Notes: generated by a model not told the origin, from the letters alone. Shown: positions 35,342-44,850, numbered from the stretch's first letter. The stretch is 64,000 bases of DNA from Pandoraea captiosa (GCF_902459775.1 NZ_CABPSQ010000001.1:1240001-1304000); one strand, 5' to 3'. Translations and numbers: made by a program.

Positions 35342-37756
35342 TCACACGATTTTCGTGCGAAGCAGACGCATGCCGTTGGCGATCACCAGCAGGCTGGCCC
35401 CCACGTCGGCGAATACCGCCATCCACAACGACGCCACGCCGGCGACAGCCAACGCGAAGAACACCGCCTTGATGGCCAGCGCGAGCGCAATGTTCTGCTT
35501 GAGTACCGTGGCGCTACGTCTCGACAGTGCAAGGAAAGCAGGCAGCTTGCGAAGATCGTCGTCCATCAACGTGACATCCGCCGTCTCCAGCGCACTGTCG
35601 GTTCCGGTCACGCCCATGGCAAAGCCGACGTCGGCTGCCGCCAGTGCGGGCGCATCGTTGATGCCGTCGCCCACCATTCCCACGTGACCATACTGCTCGC
35701 GCAAAGACGACACCGCCTGCCACTTGTCTTGCGGCAACATCTCGGCGCGCACGTCCGTCACGCCCGCCTGTTCGCCGATGACCTGCGCCGTCGCGCGGTT
35801 GTCGCCCGTCAGCATGACCGTGCGAACGCCCAGCCTGGCGAGTCGCGCAATGGCCTCCCGACTTTCTTCGCGCAACGTATCGGCGACCGCAAGCACCGCG
35901 AGCGCCTGTGTTTCGCTAGCCAGCACGATGGCCGTGCGCGCCTGCGATTCAAGCCGGAAGAGTTCGGCCTCGACCGTCTCGTTGCACACCCCAAGCGACT
36001 CGATCAGACGATGATTGCCGAGGTAATACAGCGTCTGGCCGATGCGCCCCTTCACGCCCATGCCCGCAAGCGCCTCGAAATCGGCGACGGAAGGCAACGG
36101 ACCGAGCCCCGCTTGCGCGTGGCCATCGACGACGGCGCGGGCGATCGGGTGTGTCGTCTGGGCGTCAAGTGCCGCGGCCAGTGTGAGCGCTTCGTCGTGG
36201 GACGTCTGGCCCAGTGGCACGACATCGGTCAGTCGCGGCTCGCCGCGCGTGAGCGTGCCCGTCTTGTCGAGCGCCACCGCCTGAATCAGACGGCCGCTTT
36301 CCAGGAATGCGCCACCTTTGATGAGAATCCCTGCCCGCGCTGCGGCCGTCAGACCGCTCACCACCGTCACCGGCGTGGATATCACCAACGCGCAAGGACA
36401 TGCGATCACCAGCATGACAAGCGCCTTGTAAATCCATGGCGCCCACGCAAGGCCGAACGCGAGCGGCGGCACCAGGGCGACCAGCAAGGCGCACAACACG
36501 ACGACCGGCGTGTAAATGCGCGAGAACTTGTCGACGAAGCGTTGTGTCGGCGAGCGCTGCTGCTGCGCTGTCTCGACGATTCGCACGATACGCGCGAGCG
36601 TCGTGTCGCCGGGGGCGACGCTGGTGCGATACACGATGAGTCCGCTTTCGTTGATGCTCCCCGCGTAGACCTCATCACCGACCGTCTTGTCGACCGGCAC
36701 GCTTTCGCCCGTGATCGATGCCTGGTTGAGAGCAGAACTGCCCTGCTCGATCACGCCATCGATGGCAATGCGCTCGCCCGGCCGGGCGCGAACGCGTGAA
36801 CCCACCGCGAGCGACGCGGCCGGCATGTCTGCCCAACGGCCATCCGCCTGTTCGACGGATGCCTGATCGGGCGCCAGCCGCATCAACGCTTCGACTGCCC
36901 TCCGGGCGCGTGTGAGCGATGCGGCTTCGAGCTTCTCCGACAACGCGAACAACACGATCACCATGGCGGCTTCGGGCCACTGACCGATAGCCATGGCGCC
37001 GATCACGGCCAGCGACATCAGGAAGTGAATATTGAGCGTGAAGTGGCGCAGGGCAATCCAGCCCTTCTTCAGCGTGGGCAGGCCGCAGGCGAGAATCGCC
37101 GCAACCACGACCGCGCCAATCCAGGGGCTGTGCTCGGGCACACCGGACCAGACGGCGACCTCGCTGGCCGCGGCCAGCACGCCGCCCGTCACCAGACGCG
37201 CCACGTCGCCCTTGCCGCTCGCGGGTGGGGGCGCCGCAACGGACGCGTCGCCGGAAAGCGGCACGGGCGTCATGCCGAGCTTGCGCAGCGTTTCGGCAGC
37301 GGCGTCGCTTTGGCGGCTGACGTCGCCAGCCGAGGCCCCCTTGTCGAAGACGACCGTCAGTTCGCGCTTGAGGAGATTGAAGTACAAGGCGTCAATGCCG
37401 GGTTGCCGCTCGAGTTGATCGCGAATCAGGCGCTCTTCCGTGGGGCAGTCCATCTGGTCGATGCGAAACCGCGCTTGCGGGGCGCCCGTCTCCGGCACTG
37501 GCGCCACAGATGCAACGCTCGCAGCGCTGCCGCAGCAGGCGTCGGCAGCGTGGACGTGACCCGGTGTCGGATCGCCGCCATGGCTGTGGCCGTGTTCGTG
37601 GCCATAGTTGTGGTCGTGTTCGTGTTCGTGGCCGTGTTCATGAATATGCCCATGATCGTGGCGATGCGACGCTCCCGGGCCATTCCCGTGACGATGCACG
37701 TTGCGATCCGCCGTCGTCGAGCTCGCCGCGCGGGCCGAATCCGAAGGGTTGGACAT
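35342..37756 (-). CDS. P1B-type heavy-metal ATPase (Cd/Zn/Pb class)
   Basis: An 804-residue membrane pump exporting divalent metals. The N-terminus (about 20-65) is very His-rich with HEHGHEHEHDHNYGHEHGHSHG, then an HMA-like domain with MDCPTEE (about 105) in place of GMTCxxC. Membrane helices flank the metal site CPC (ACPCALVIS), then DKTGTLT (phosphorylated Asp), TGDN and GDGINDAPAL in the hinge. The CPC plus DCPTEE combination and the divergent MerR-type regulator point to the CadA/ZntA/PbrA group; Zn, Cd and Pb are the likely substrates. The ATG follows AGGAG. The promoter has the 19-bp spacer of MerR-regulated genes. Confidence 0.92.
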   Translation of the reverse strand: MSNPSDSARAASSTTADRNVHRHGNGPGASHRHDHGHIHEHGHEHEHDHNYGHEHGHSHGGDPTPGHVHAADACCGSAASVASVAPVPETGAPQARFRIDQMDCPTEERLIRDQLERQPGIDALYFNLLKRELTVVFDKGASAGDVSRQSDAAAETLRKLGMTPVPLSGDASVAAPPPASGKGDVARLVTGGVLAAASEVAVWSGVPEHSPWIGAVVVAAILACGLPTLKKGWIALRHFTLNIHFLMSLAVIGAMAIGQWPEAAMVIVLFALSEKLEAASLTRARRAVEALMRLAPDQASVEQADGRWADMPAASLAVGSRVRARPGERIAIDGVIEQGSSALNQASITGESVPVDKTVGDEVYAGSINESGLIVYRTSVAPGDTTLARIVRIVETAQQQRSPTQRFVDKFSRIYTPVVVLCALLVALVPPLAFGLAWAPWIYKALVMLVIACPCALVISTPVTVVSGLTAAARAGILIKGGAFLESGRLIQAVALDKTGTLTRGEPRLTDVVPLGQTSHDEALTLAAALDAQTTHPIARAVVDGHAQAGLGPLPSVADFEALAGMGVKGRIGQTLYYLGNHRLIESLGVCNETVEAELFRLESQARTAIVLASETQALAVLAVADTLREESREAIARLARLGVRTVMLTGDNRATAQVIGEQAGVTDVRAEMLPQDKWQAVSSLREQYGHVGMVGDGINDAPALAAADVGFAMGVTGTDSALETADVTLMDDDLRKLPAFLALSRRSATVLKQNIALALAIKAVFFALAVAGVASLWMAVFADVGASLLVIANGMRLLRTKIV

Positions 37757-37791
37757 GTGAACTCCTGGTTACCTGAATCGTGTTACCCTTC

Positions 37792-37822
37792 ATTCAAAAC
37801 CCTGTAGTGACTACGGAGTCAA
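37792..37822 (-). promoter_or_regulatory. MerR-type promoter/operator for the metal ATPase
   Basis: On the minus strand, -35 TTGACT (37817-37822) and -10 TTGAAT (37792-37797) are separated by 19 bp. The spacer carries an imperfect dyad (ACCCTGTAGT, one base, ACTACGGAGT, 37799-37819), as in CadR/PbrR-type operators. The long spacer is the mark of MerR-activated promoters. Confidence 0.78.
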
Positions 37823-37824
37823 GC

Positions 37825-38295
37825 ATGAAAATCGGAGAACTGGCCCGCGCGGCGGGTACCGATGTCGAAACCGTCCGTTATTACGAGCGGGCCGGCCTGC
37901 TCCCCCCGCCGCCGCGTAGCGACGCGGGATACCGAACCTACGGAAACGAGCATCTGGAAGCGTTGCGCTTCATCCGGCATTGCCGCTCGCTCGATATGCC
38001 GCTCGCCGATGCCAAGCGGCTCGGTGAACTCGCCCATGACCACAGCGTGACCTGCGAGGACGCCAACCAATTGATCGAAGCGCATCTGGCGCGTGTCCAC
38101 GCACGTATCCATGAATTGCAGGCGCTGGAGCAGCAGTTGCTGCATCTGCAGGCACAATGCCGCAGCCGTCACGAAACGAGCGACTGCGGCATTCTGCGCG
38201 CGCTGATGCAAGGCGCGAATGGCGAGGCATGTGCCTGCCACAGCGACACCGATCCCATCACACCCGCATGCGACCACGATCATCTGCACGCGTGA
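37825..38295 (+). CDS. cadR: MerR-family metal-responsive regulator, CadR/PbrR type
   Basis: A 156-residue regulator. The N-terminal winged helix (MKIGELARAAGTDVETVRYYERAGLL) is followed by a long dimerisation helix and a C-terminal metal-binding segment. Visible Cys: VTCEDANQ near 79, SDCGIL near 119, and a tail with ACACHSDTD and ACDHDHLHA, rich in Cys and His. The first two fit the CadR/PbrR pattern; the Cys/His tail is longer. It is divergent from the metal ATPase with the shared dyad between them and almost certainly activates it. Pb, Cd or Zn selectivity cannot be settled. The ATG at 37825 has GGAG seven bases before it. Confidence 0.88.
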   Translation: MKIGELARAAGTDVETVRYYERAGLLPPPPRSDAGYRTYGNEHLEALRFIRHCRSLDMPLADAKRLGELAHDHSVTCEDANQLIEAHLARVHARIHELQALEQQLLHLQAQCRSRHETSDCGILRALMQGANGEACACHSDTDPITPACDHDHLHA

Positions 38296-38678
38296 GGCCG
38301 CGCGCACGACGCGTCTGATGCGTGCGGACCCGCATCGTCGGCACGGCACCGGCTTACCGGCATCCTGATCGGGATGTCCCCGTCGACACGCGTCCCTTTC
38401 ATGTGCGATGCGCCGCTTGCATCGCCATGCCTCGTTGCTGCAGTCTCGTGCGCGAACCTCGTTCGCCCCCGCTTTCCTCCGCATTTTGCCCCGCATTTCC
38501 CCGTCGAAACAGCGGCAAACGGGTTTAGTTTCTATACAATGTCCCGCACACCTCGTAGCGGTCGTCACCTGTGTATGTATGGCGGGTGTGACATACGTTA
38601 CGTCAGGCATCGGCATTCATCGAGCCTCCTCGATGTGTCGCAATCCGTTTCAATTCTCGTTCCTTTGTCGGAGACCTT
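38296..38678. other. Gap between cadR and the SQR-like gene
   Basis: 383 bases with no evident gene. A dyad GTATGT (38573-38578), 12 bases, ACATAC (38591-38596) lies about 85 bases before the SQR start and is a possible operator. A TATACAAT at 38533-38540 could be a -10 element; its -35 is weak. Confidence 0.45.
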
Positions 38679-39929
38679 ATGTCCAGCGATGTATCCGCTA
38701 CGCCAACCACCGCGACGGAGCGCAGCGCCGACATCGTCATCATGGGCGCAGGTGCGGCAGGCATATCGGTTGCCGCGAGCCTGCGCCGCCGCAGACCGTC
38801 GCTCTCGATCACGATCGTGGATCCGGCCGACACGCACTACTACCAGCCGGCATGGACGCTCGTCGGTGCCGGCGAATTCGACGCCGCGCGGACTGCACGC
38901 CCGATGTCGAGCGTCATTCCGCAAGGCGTAGACTGGATTCAGGCAGCGATCACCGCGTTCGCCCCTGAACAGCAACAGGTTCTGCTGTCCGACGGCCGGC
39001 GTCTCACCTATCGCTTTCTCATCGTCGCGCCCGGTCTGCAACTCAACTGGGAGGCCATCGACGGGCTTGTCGAAACGCTCGGTCGCAATGGCGTCACCTC
39101 CAACTATCGCTTCGATCTCGCGCCTTACACGTGGTCGCTGGTGCGCGAATTCAAAGGCGGAAACGCGTTGTTTACACAGCCGCCGATGCCGATCAAATGC
39201 GCCGGTGCGCCGCAAAAGGCGATGTATCTGTCGGCCGATACATGGCGTCAACACGGTGTGCTCGACAAGACGAAGATCGAGTTTCATCTCGTGGCACCGG
39301 CACTATTCGGCGTGAAGGATTACGTGCCCGCACTCATGGAATACGTGCAGCGGTATCGCATCTCGCTCAATCACCTCTCGCATTTGCGTGCGGTGGATGG
39401 CGAGCGTCGCGTGGCGCGTTTCGAGATATTCGACGCCGACGGGCAATCCCGGTTTGTCGACAAGCCGTTCGATATGCTGCACGTCGTGCCGCCGCAAAGC
39501 GCGCCGGACGTGCTGCGAGCCAGTCCGCTCGCCGACCCGGCAGGCTGGTGTGAGGTCGACCCGGCGACGCTTCGTCACGCGCGCTACGCGAACGTGTTCG
39601 GTCTTGGCGATGCGATCTCGGCACCGAACGCGAAGACGGCGGCGGCCGCGCGAAAACAAGCCGTGGTTGTCGCGGAAAATCTGCTCGCGTCGATGGACGG
39701 CCGTCCCCTTGCATTGCATTACGACGGCTACGGCGCATGTCCGCTCACCGTCGAACACGGCAAGATCGTGCTCGCCGAGTTCGGCTATGGAGGGAAACTT
39801 CTCCCTACATTCCCGATCGACGGCACGCGCGCCAACCGTTTTGCATGGATATTGAAAAAGTACGTGCTGCCAAAGGTTTATTGGGATTTCATGCTCAAAG
39901 GCCGTGAATGGTTTGCGCGTCCGCGTTGA
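38679..39929 (+). CDS. Sulfide:quinone oxidoreductase-like flavoprotein
   Basis: A 416-residue FAD/NAD(P)-binding oxidoreductase of the SQR/NDH-2 type. The N-terminal FAD fold has IMGAGAAGISVAASL near 21-35; HYYQPAWTLVGAG follows; the second dinucleotide region has FGLGDAISAPNAKTAAAARKQA near 305. Cys in IKCAGAPQK (near 170) and ACPLTV (near 350) fit the two catalytic Cys of type II SQRs; no third N-terminal Cys is seen. The C-terminus WILKKYVLPKVYWDFMLKGREW is the amphipathic membrane-attachment tail of this group. Likely role: oxidise sulfide and reduce quinone. No persulfide dioxygenase is adjacent. Confidence 0.82.
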   Translation: MSSDVSATPTTATERSADIVIMGAGAAGISVAASLRRRRPSLSITIVDPADTHYYQPAWTLVGAGEFDAARTARPMSSVIPQGVDWIQAAITAFAPEQQQVLLSDGRRLTYRFLIVAPGLQLNWEAIDGLVETLGRNGVTSNYRFDLAPYTWSLVREFKGGNALFTQPPMPIKCAGAPQKAMYLSADTWRQHGVLDKTKIEFHLVAPALFGVKDYVPALMEYVQRYRISLNHLSHLRAVDGERRVARFEIFDADGQSRFVDKPFDMLHVVPPQSAPDVLRASPLADPAGWCEVDPATLRHARYANVFGLGDAISAPNAKTAAAARKQAVVVAENLLASMDGRPLALHYDGYGACPLTVEHGKIVLAEFGYGGKLLPTFPIDGTRANRFAWILKKYVLPKVYWDFMLKGREWFARPR

Positions 39930-40289
39930 GCGCGCCATAGGTGAAACCCGCACTCAATTTTCGATTTCGGGTGCCGTTAAAGGTCAAAGGACCCGGTCTC
40001 GTAACCGGGCACGAGCATCTCGTCGGGCCACGCCTTGCGCACGGTCTGCCGGAACGCAGGGACTGTCAACATGCGCCAAGGCGCTCCCCGCCTCGTCTCG
40101 CGTCCCGCGTCCACCGGCCGACAAATTTACGCGTCTTATGCAGAACATGATTCAAGGGTTTTCTGGCGGCACGACCTGTTCGACGCGTGGGCTTTTTCTG
40201 CTCGATGGCCTCACCAGTCGCCTCGTCGGCATGACACGTGGCGGTGACACACGTTCAACCGTTCAGGCGAAGTCTGCCTCCCTGCCGAG
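39930..40289. other. Gap between SQR-like and EAL genes
   Basis: 360 bases without a convincing gene. A weak 6-bp hairpin (CCCGGT/ACCGGG, 39992-40009) without a T run lies after the SQR stop; nothing else stands out. Confidence 0.45.
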
Positions 40290-41624
40290 ATGAACGATAC
40301 GAACGCGCTGCGACGCCAAGTCGTCCTCGCCGATCTGCTGCTGGATCGCCAGCGGCTATTGCGCGCCCTCAGCCTTGAGCTACGCACCCCGAGTCCGCCC
40401 AACACGCACAGCGCGCTGGTGGTGCTGCATGTGGGCCGGGGCCAGCGCATGGCGACCAGCCAGCCTGCCATTTCCGACGCCGACCTGCTCGCTACGGTGG
40501 CGTTTCGGGTCGGCTCGCGAATCCGCCGCCGAGATCTCATCGGTCGCGTCTCGGACCAGCAAATCGCGATTCTGCTGCGCGATCTGGGCAGCCGCGACGC
40601 GGCCGTTCAGGTCACGCGCCGTTTCATCCGCGCAGGCGAATCCCCCGTGCCGTGCGGCAACGGACTGCTCTACCCGATCGTCTCGGCGGGTATCACGCAT
40701 CTACCGCAGGTACCGGTATGGCCGGCCACGCTGCTGGAGCATACGTCGGACGTCGCAGATCAGGCCATCCGCGAGAGTGCCTCGCGCTTTCTCGTCACCG
40801 AAGCGCCCACCGCCCCTACGGAGGGCATCGCCCCGCCGGACGACGCGGGCAACGAACATTACTGGCGAAGTGCGATCGGACGCGCGCTGTCGGGTTCGGA
40901 GTTCCGCCTGCACTACCAGCCGCAGATCGACATGCGCACTCATCGGCTGACGGGACTCGAAGCGCTCATTCGCTGGCAACGCGATGACGAACTGATCATG
41001 CCCGGCGAATTCATCCCGGCCGCCGAGCGCTGCGACGTCATCGGTCCGATCGGCGACTGGACGTTGCACGAGGCGTGCCGTCAGCTCGACAAGTGGCATA
41101 CGGATGGCGAGGAATATCCCCGCGTGGCCGTGAATCTGTCCGCGCAGCAAATGCGCGTGCAGACGCTCGAGACGGTCCGCTACGCCCTGAAGCATCACCG
41201 CGTGCCACCGGACAAGCTTGAAATCGAGATCACCGAGTCGTCGCTGATTTCGCATCTCGACGAAGCGGCGACACTGATGAACGAACTCGTGGCGATGGGC
41301 GTTCGCCTTTCGCTCGACGATTTCGGCACCGGCTACTCCAGTTTCGTCCGCCTCAAGCGCTGGCCATTCGGGACCGTGAAGATCGACTATCAGTTTGTCG
41401 CGGGCGTTCTGCTCGGCGGCTACGATACCGAGTTGATTCGCGCCATCATCGCCATTGCCCGCAAGCTCGAAATCGAAACGGTGGCCGAGGGCGTGGAGAC
41501 CAGCGCGCAGCGCGACGCGCTGGCATCGCTGGGCTGTCATGCGTGGCAGGGGTATCATTGCACGCGTCCCTTACCGCCCGGGCATATCGAGACGTTCATT
41601 CGAGACTGGCACGGGCGCCTGTAA
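40290..41624 (+). CDS. EAL-domain c-di-GMP phosphodiesterase with degenerate GGDEF domain
   Basis: A 444-residue cytosolic protein. Residues about 1-170 form a GGDEF-like domain whose active motif is lost (GRVSDQQIAIL). The EAL domain follows from about 200: LTGLEALIRWQ (EAL at 224-226), AVNLSAQQM, EIEITESSL, LDDFGTGYSSF, VKIDYQFV, VAEGVET and AWQGYHCTRPLP. Each of the metal and catalytic positions, including the DD and final Gln, is intact, so c-di-GMP hydrolysis to pGpG is expected. There is no membrane segment or sensory domain. Only 24 bases separate it from a GGDEF protein, which suggests an opposing pair. The ribosome site is weak. Confidence 0.88.
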   Translation: MNDTNALRRQVVLADLLLDRQRLLRALSLELRTPSPPNTHSALVVLHVGRGQRMATSQPAISDADLLATVAFRVGSRIRRRDLIGRVSDQQIAILLRDLGSRDAAVQVTRRFIRAGESPVPCGNGLLYPIVSAGITHLPQVPVWPATLLEHTSDVADQAIRESASRFLVTEAPTAPTEGIAPPDDAGNEHYWRSAIGRALSGSEFRLHYQPQIDMRTHRLTGLEALIRWQRDDELIMPGEFIPAAERCDVIGPIGDWTLHEACRQLDKWHTDGEEYPRVAVNLSAQQMRVQTLETVRYALKHHRVPPDKLEIEITESSLISHLDEAATLMNELVAMGVRLSLDDFGTGYSSFVRLKRWPFGTVKIDYQFVAGVLLGGYDTELIRAIIAIARKLEIETVAEGVETSAQRDALASLGCHAWQGYHCTRPLPPGHIETFIRDWHGRL

Positions 41625-41648
41625 ACGCGTCAGTCGCCGCCTTCGCCG

Positions 41649-43334
41649 TTGGTTATCGCCATATTCGACCGCCGCCACGCCGCTACCGCTTTCGCGCGCG
41701 GCCTGATCGTTCTCTTTTGCGTGCTCACCTGCGTGCTCATCGCATGGGCGCTCGCGCGATTTGCCGCCGATCAACTGGTGGCCAGCCGTGCCGCGCGCCT
41801 GCTGTATGAGGAACGCAGCATCGCCACCCGTCTCGCGCATGGCACGGTTCACACCGTCAATCAGGACCTGATCCTCATTCGCGGGATACCGCGCGTGCTT
41901 GCCCAGGTCGAGCAAATTCAGACGGCGGCTGCGACCATCGCGGCACATCCACTGACCGACGTGCCTCACGACAAGGCGCGCGCGCAACTGCTCTCGAACC
42001 CGGTCCTTGCCCCCGTCAATGAGCTGCTGCGTGCCGCCCAACTCTACTTCGGCGCCGATCTCGTCTGGCTCGGCACCCCTGACGGCATCACCATCGCTTC
42101 CAGCGATTTCAACTCACCCGACCCGTTGATCGCCGACCGGTACGGCGACCGCGCCTATTTCAATACCGCTGTGCTCGGGGGCGCCGGACAGCAGTACGTC
42201 GCTGGCCGAAAAACGGGGCTGCCCGGCATCTTTTTCACCGCCCCCGTCTATCACGACGGCGCACTCGTCGGCGTCATGGTCGTCAAGCTGGGCATTCGGC
42301 GCTTGTCGCACTGGGCGGACAGCGGCGCGTCGTTCATCACCGACACCAACGGCGTGATCGTGCTCGCCAACGATCCGACGTTCACCGGACTCGCTGTGCC
42401 CGGCGGCGGCGTCTTCAAACTCTCGCGCGAGGAGCGCCGCCGTCTCTATCAGCAGGAAGACTTCACCGTCGTGCCGATCGAAAGCTACGATCTGGCGCCG
42501 GGCACGCCGGATTTTCTGCACCTCCAACCCGACGACGAGAGCGCACACCAGGCACGACTGGTACGCGTGCGCCCCGACAATCAGCCGTACCTGCTCGAAG
42601 CGGAAGCGTCTTCGGACGGCGAGATGGTCGTCTACACCATGAATGAGGCGCCGACACTCGGCAGCCTCTCCATCGAGCGGCGCCGTTATGTCGCGCTGGT
42701 TTTTGCCCTGCTGCTCAGCCTGAGCGGTGCGGGATACCTGTTGATTCGTTATCTGCGCCGGGAAAAGCTGCATCTGACGGACACGCTCGCCAAAAACGCC
42801 GCCCTTGAGCACGAGGTCAAATACGACGCCCTCACGGGGGCGCTCTCACGCGGCCATTTCCTCAAGCGTCTGCGCGCGGAAGTCGCGCTGGCAGAGGCCA
42901 GGGACTTGCCAACGTGCGTCATCCTCGTCGATCTGGACCACTTCAAGCACATCAACGACACCTGGGGGCATTCGTTAGGCGATACGGTGCTCTGCGCATT
43001 CGTGCGCCTTTGTCACGATTCGTTACGCGAAGATGACATTTGCGGTCGTTTGGGGGGCGAAGAATTCGCTATTATCCTGAGTGGCGCTACCGAGGCACGT
43101 GCCTTTGACGCCGCCGAACGTCTGCGCGAGGCGGTTCGCGCCGCGCGCATCAATGTCGACGGCAGAACCTTACAGTTCACCATCAGTGCCGGCGTGGCCC
43201 AATGGCACATGGGAGACGACGACAACGCGTGGCTGCAACGCGCCGACGCAGCGCTTTACCTGGCCAAATCTCGCGGACGCGATCGCTGCGCCCGCGAATC
43301 CGACCTCCGGGTGCTCACCGGGGGCGGGTCGTAA
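41649..43334 (+). CDS. Membrane diguanylate cyclase with periplasmic sensor
   Basis: A 561-residue protein. TM1 about 15-37, a periplasmic Cache-like domain (about 40-335, DctB-type, with YFNTAVLGGAGQQYVAGRKTG and PVYHDGALVGVMVVKLG), TM2 about 340-360, then a GGDEF domain. Active site reads RLGGEEF near 469, and the inhibitory site REDD sits exactly five residues before it (RxxD-x5-GGEEF), so product inhibition is expected. ILVDLDHFKHINDTWGHS shows the conserved Asp. Ligand may be a C4-dicarboxylate-like acid (inference from the sensor family). The only start giving a full TM1 is TTG at 41649, without a clear ribosome site. Confidence 0.88.
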   Translation: MVIAIFDRRHAATAFARGLIVLFCVLTCVLIAWALARFAADQLVASRAARLLYEERSIATRLAHGTVHTVNQDLILIRGIPRVLAQVEQIQTAAATIAAHPLTDVPHDKARAQLLSNPVLAPVNELLRAAQLYFGADLVWLGTPDGITIASSDFNSPDPLIADRYGDRAYFNTAVLGGAGQQYVAGRKTGLPGIFFTAPVYHDGALVGVMVVKLGIRRLSHWADSGASFITDTNGVIVLANDPTFTGLAVPGGGVFKLSREERRRLYQQEDFTVVPIESYDLAPGTPDFLHLQPDDESAHQARLVRVRPDNQPYLLEAEASSDGEMVVYTMNEAPTLGSLSIERRRYVALVFALLLSLSGAGYLLIRYLRREKLHLTDTLAKNAALEHEVKYDALTGALSRGHFLKRLRAEVALAEARDLPTCVILVDLDHFKHINDTWGHSLGDTVLCAFVRLCHDSLREDDICGRLGGEEFAIILSGATEARAFDAAERLREAVRAARINVDGRTLQFTISAGVAQWHMGDDDNAWLQRADAALYLAKSRGRDRCARESDLRVLTGGGS

Positions 43335-43381
43335 CCGACTTCGGGCATCCCGTCCCGGAGTCGCCAACCCAGACCGGACCG

Positions 43382-44686
43382 ATGCCCAAGACGAATCTCG
43401 ACACATTCGCCCCATCGCCGCTTCGCGCCATCCAGCTCGGCGCAGCAGCCCTCTGCCTGGCACTGAGCGGCGTTGCACACGCCGATCTCTCGCTGCTGCA
43501 ACCGCCCAGGGCGCTAAGCGGCGGCGCACCGCTGCAGCTGACGTTGCTGGCCACGCAAGACTCGCCGGGCCGCGCGGCCATCAAGCTTCCAGACGAGATC
43601 GTGGTACGCATTTCCAACGACGACTTCAAGCCCACATTGCTGCGCCTGAAGCGCGAAGCCGTTGTGCCGGCGCAGATCACGCTCGCCAATGGCCAGTTCC
43701 GCCGCGTGGCCTATTCGGCGGTACTACCAAAGGAATTACGAGGTGCGGTGCGTGTTGAACCTGTCGACTGGGATGCATCGACCACCACGATCGTGCTCGA
43801 CCGAGCCGCTGCAGCCGAGCCGATGGTGGCGGCCGCGCCCCTGCCCGCCGATGGCGGAACGAATGCCACGGGCGCCGGCCCGGCAAGTGCAGCGGCAGTG
43901 GCGGCGGCACCCGCATCCGGGGTGGGCGCTGTCGCGTCCTCCGACGCGATTGCACCGACATCCGACGCCGAGTTCGCCCGTATTTCGTCGCACGAGCCGA
44001 TGTACATCGCGTTCGGAAAAAACGGCGATGCCAACGCACGCTTTCAGCTCAGCTTCAAGTTCCACATCCTGAAGCCGGACAACCCCGCGTCGAAGTCCTT
44101 TCTCGACAATCTGTACTTCGGCTACACACAGTTGTCGATCTGGGACCTGGAAGCGGAGTCGGCGCCGTTTCGCGACTCCAACTACCGACCGAGCCTCTTC
44201 TACTACATTCCCGATACCGGTGTTCGGGCAGGTTGGTTCTCCTCGCTCGGTGTTGCCGCCGGTATCGAACACGAGTCCAACGGCAAAGCGGGCGACGACT
44301 CTCGCAGCATCAACACCGTCTTCGTCAAGCCGATCCTGACGTTCGGCAATCCGTCCGAATACCACTGGACCGTTGCGCCAAAGCTGTACGCGTATCTGGA
44401 GAAGAAGGACAACCCCGACATCCAGAATTACCGCGGTTACATGGACCTGCTCGTGCTCTGGGGCAAGCCCAACGGCTGGCAGATCGGGGCAACGCTGCGC
44501 AAGGGCATGAAGCGCAACTACGGCAGCGTGGACGTGCAGGTGACCTACCCGCTCGGCAAGCTGATCCCGGGCACCGGCGGCTACATCTGGCTGGGGTACT
44601 TCACCGGTTACGGCGAAGACATGCTCGACTACAACCGTCACTCGCCCTCGCAGGTGCGCATCGGCTATAGCGTATTCCGCTGGTAA
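43382..44686 (+). CDS. pldA: Outer-membrane phospholipase A
   Basis: A 434-residue protein with signal peptide (about 1-36, ending VAHA), an Ig-like N-terminal domain (about 37-140), an Ala/Gly-rich linker (about 140-200), then the PldA barrel. In the barrel YTQLSIWDL, and the active-site sequence GIEHESNGKAGDDSRSINTVF (split here; His and Ser of HESNG) are visible, followed by paired beta-strands, ending in FRW with a C-terminal aromatic. PldA hydrolyses phospholipids that reach the outer leaflet. It is longer than the E. coli enzyme (289 aa) because of the N-terminal domain and linker. The ATG at 43382 is inferred from the signal peptide. Confidence 0.9.
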   Translation: MPKTNLDTFAPSPLRAIQLGAAALCLALSGVAHADLSLLQPPRALSGGAPLQLTLLATQDSPGRAAIKLPDEIVVRISNDDFKPTLLRLKREAVVPAQITLANGQFRRVAYSAVLPKELRGAVRVEPVDWDASTTTIVLDRAAAAEPMVAAAPLPADGGTNATGAGPASAAAVAAAPASGVGAVASSDAIAPTSDAEFARISSHEPMYIAFGKNGDANARFQLSFKFHILKPDNPASKSFLDNLYFGYTQLSIWDLEAESAPFRDSNYRPSLFYYIPDTGVRAGWFSSLGVAAGIEHESNGKAGDDSRSINTVFVKPILTFGNPSEYHWTVAPKLYAYLEKKDNPDIQNYRGYMDLLVLWGKPNGWQIGATLRKGMKRNYGSVDVQVTYPLGKLIPGTGGYIWLGYFTGYGEDMLDYNRHSPSQVRIGYSVFRW

Positions 44687-44712
44687 ATCCCTGTCCTGAC
44701 GTTGAAGCACCT

Positions 44713-44737
44713 GGGGCGGCGGCTCGTCCACCGCCCC
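44713..44737. terminator. Weak hairpin after pldA
   Basis: GGGGCGG, 11 bases, CCGCCCC, between the convergent pldA and EamA genes. No clear T run follows in either direction, so termination is uncertain. Confidence 0.35.
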
Positions 44738-44850
44738 GCCTTACCCTTCCGTACCACCTCTCGCCACCGTCTGTCCCTACTGCTTGCCCCTACCGCCTAT
44801 CCCCCAGCGCCGATCCCCAGCGCCGATCCCTGCTGCTTCAGGCGCAGGTA

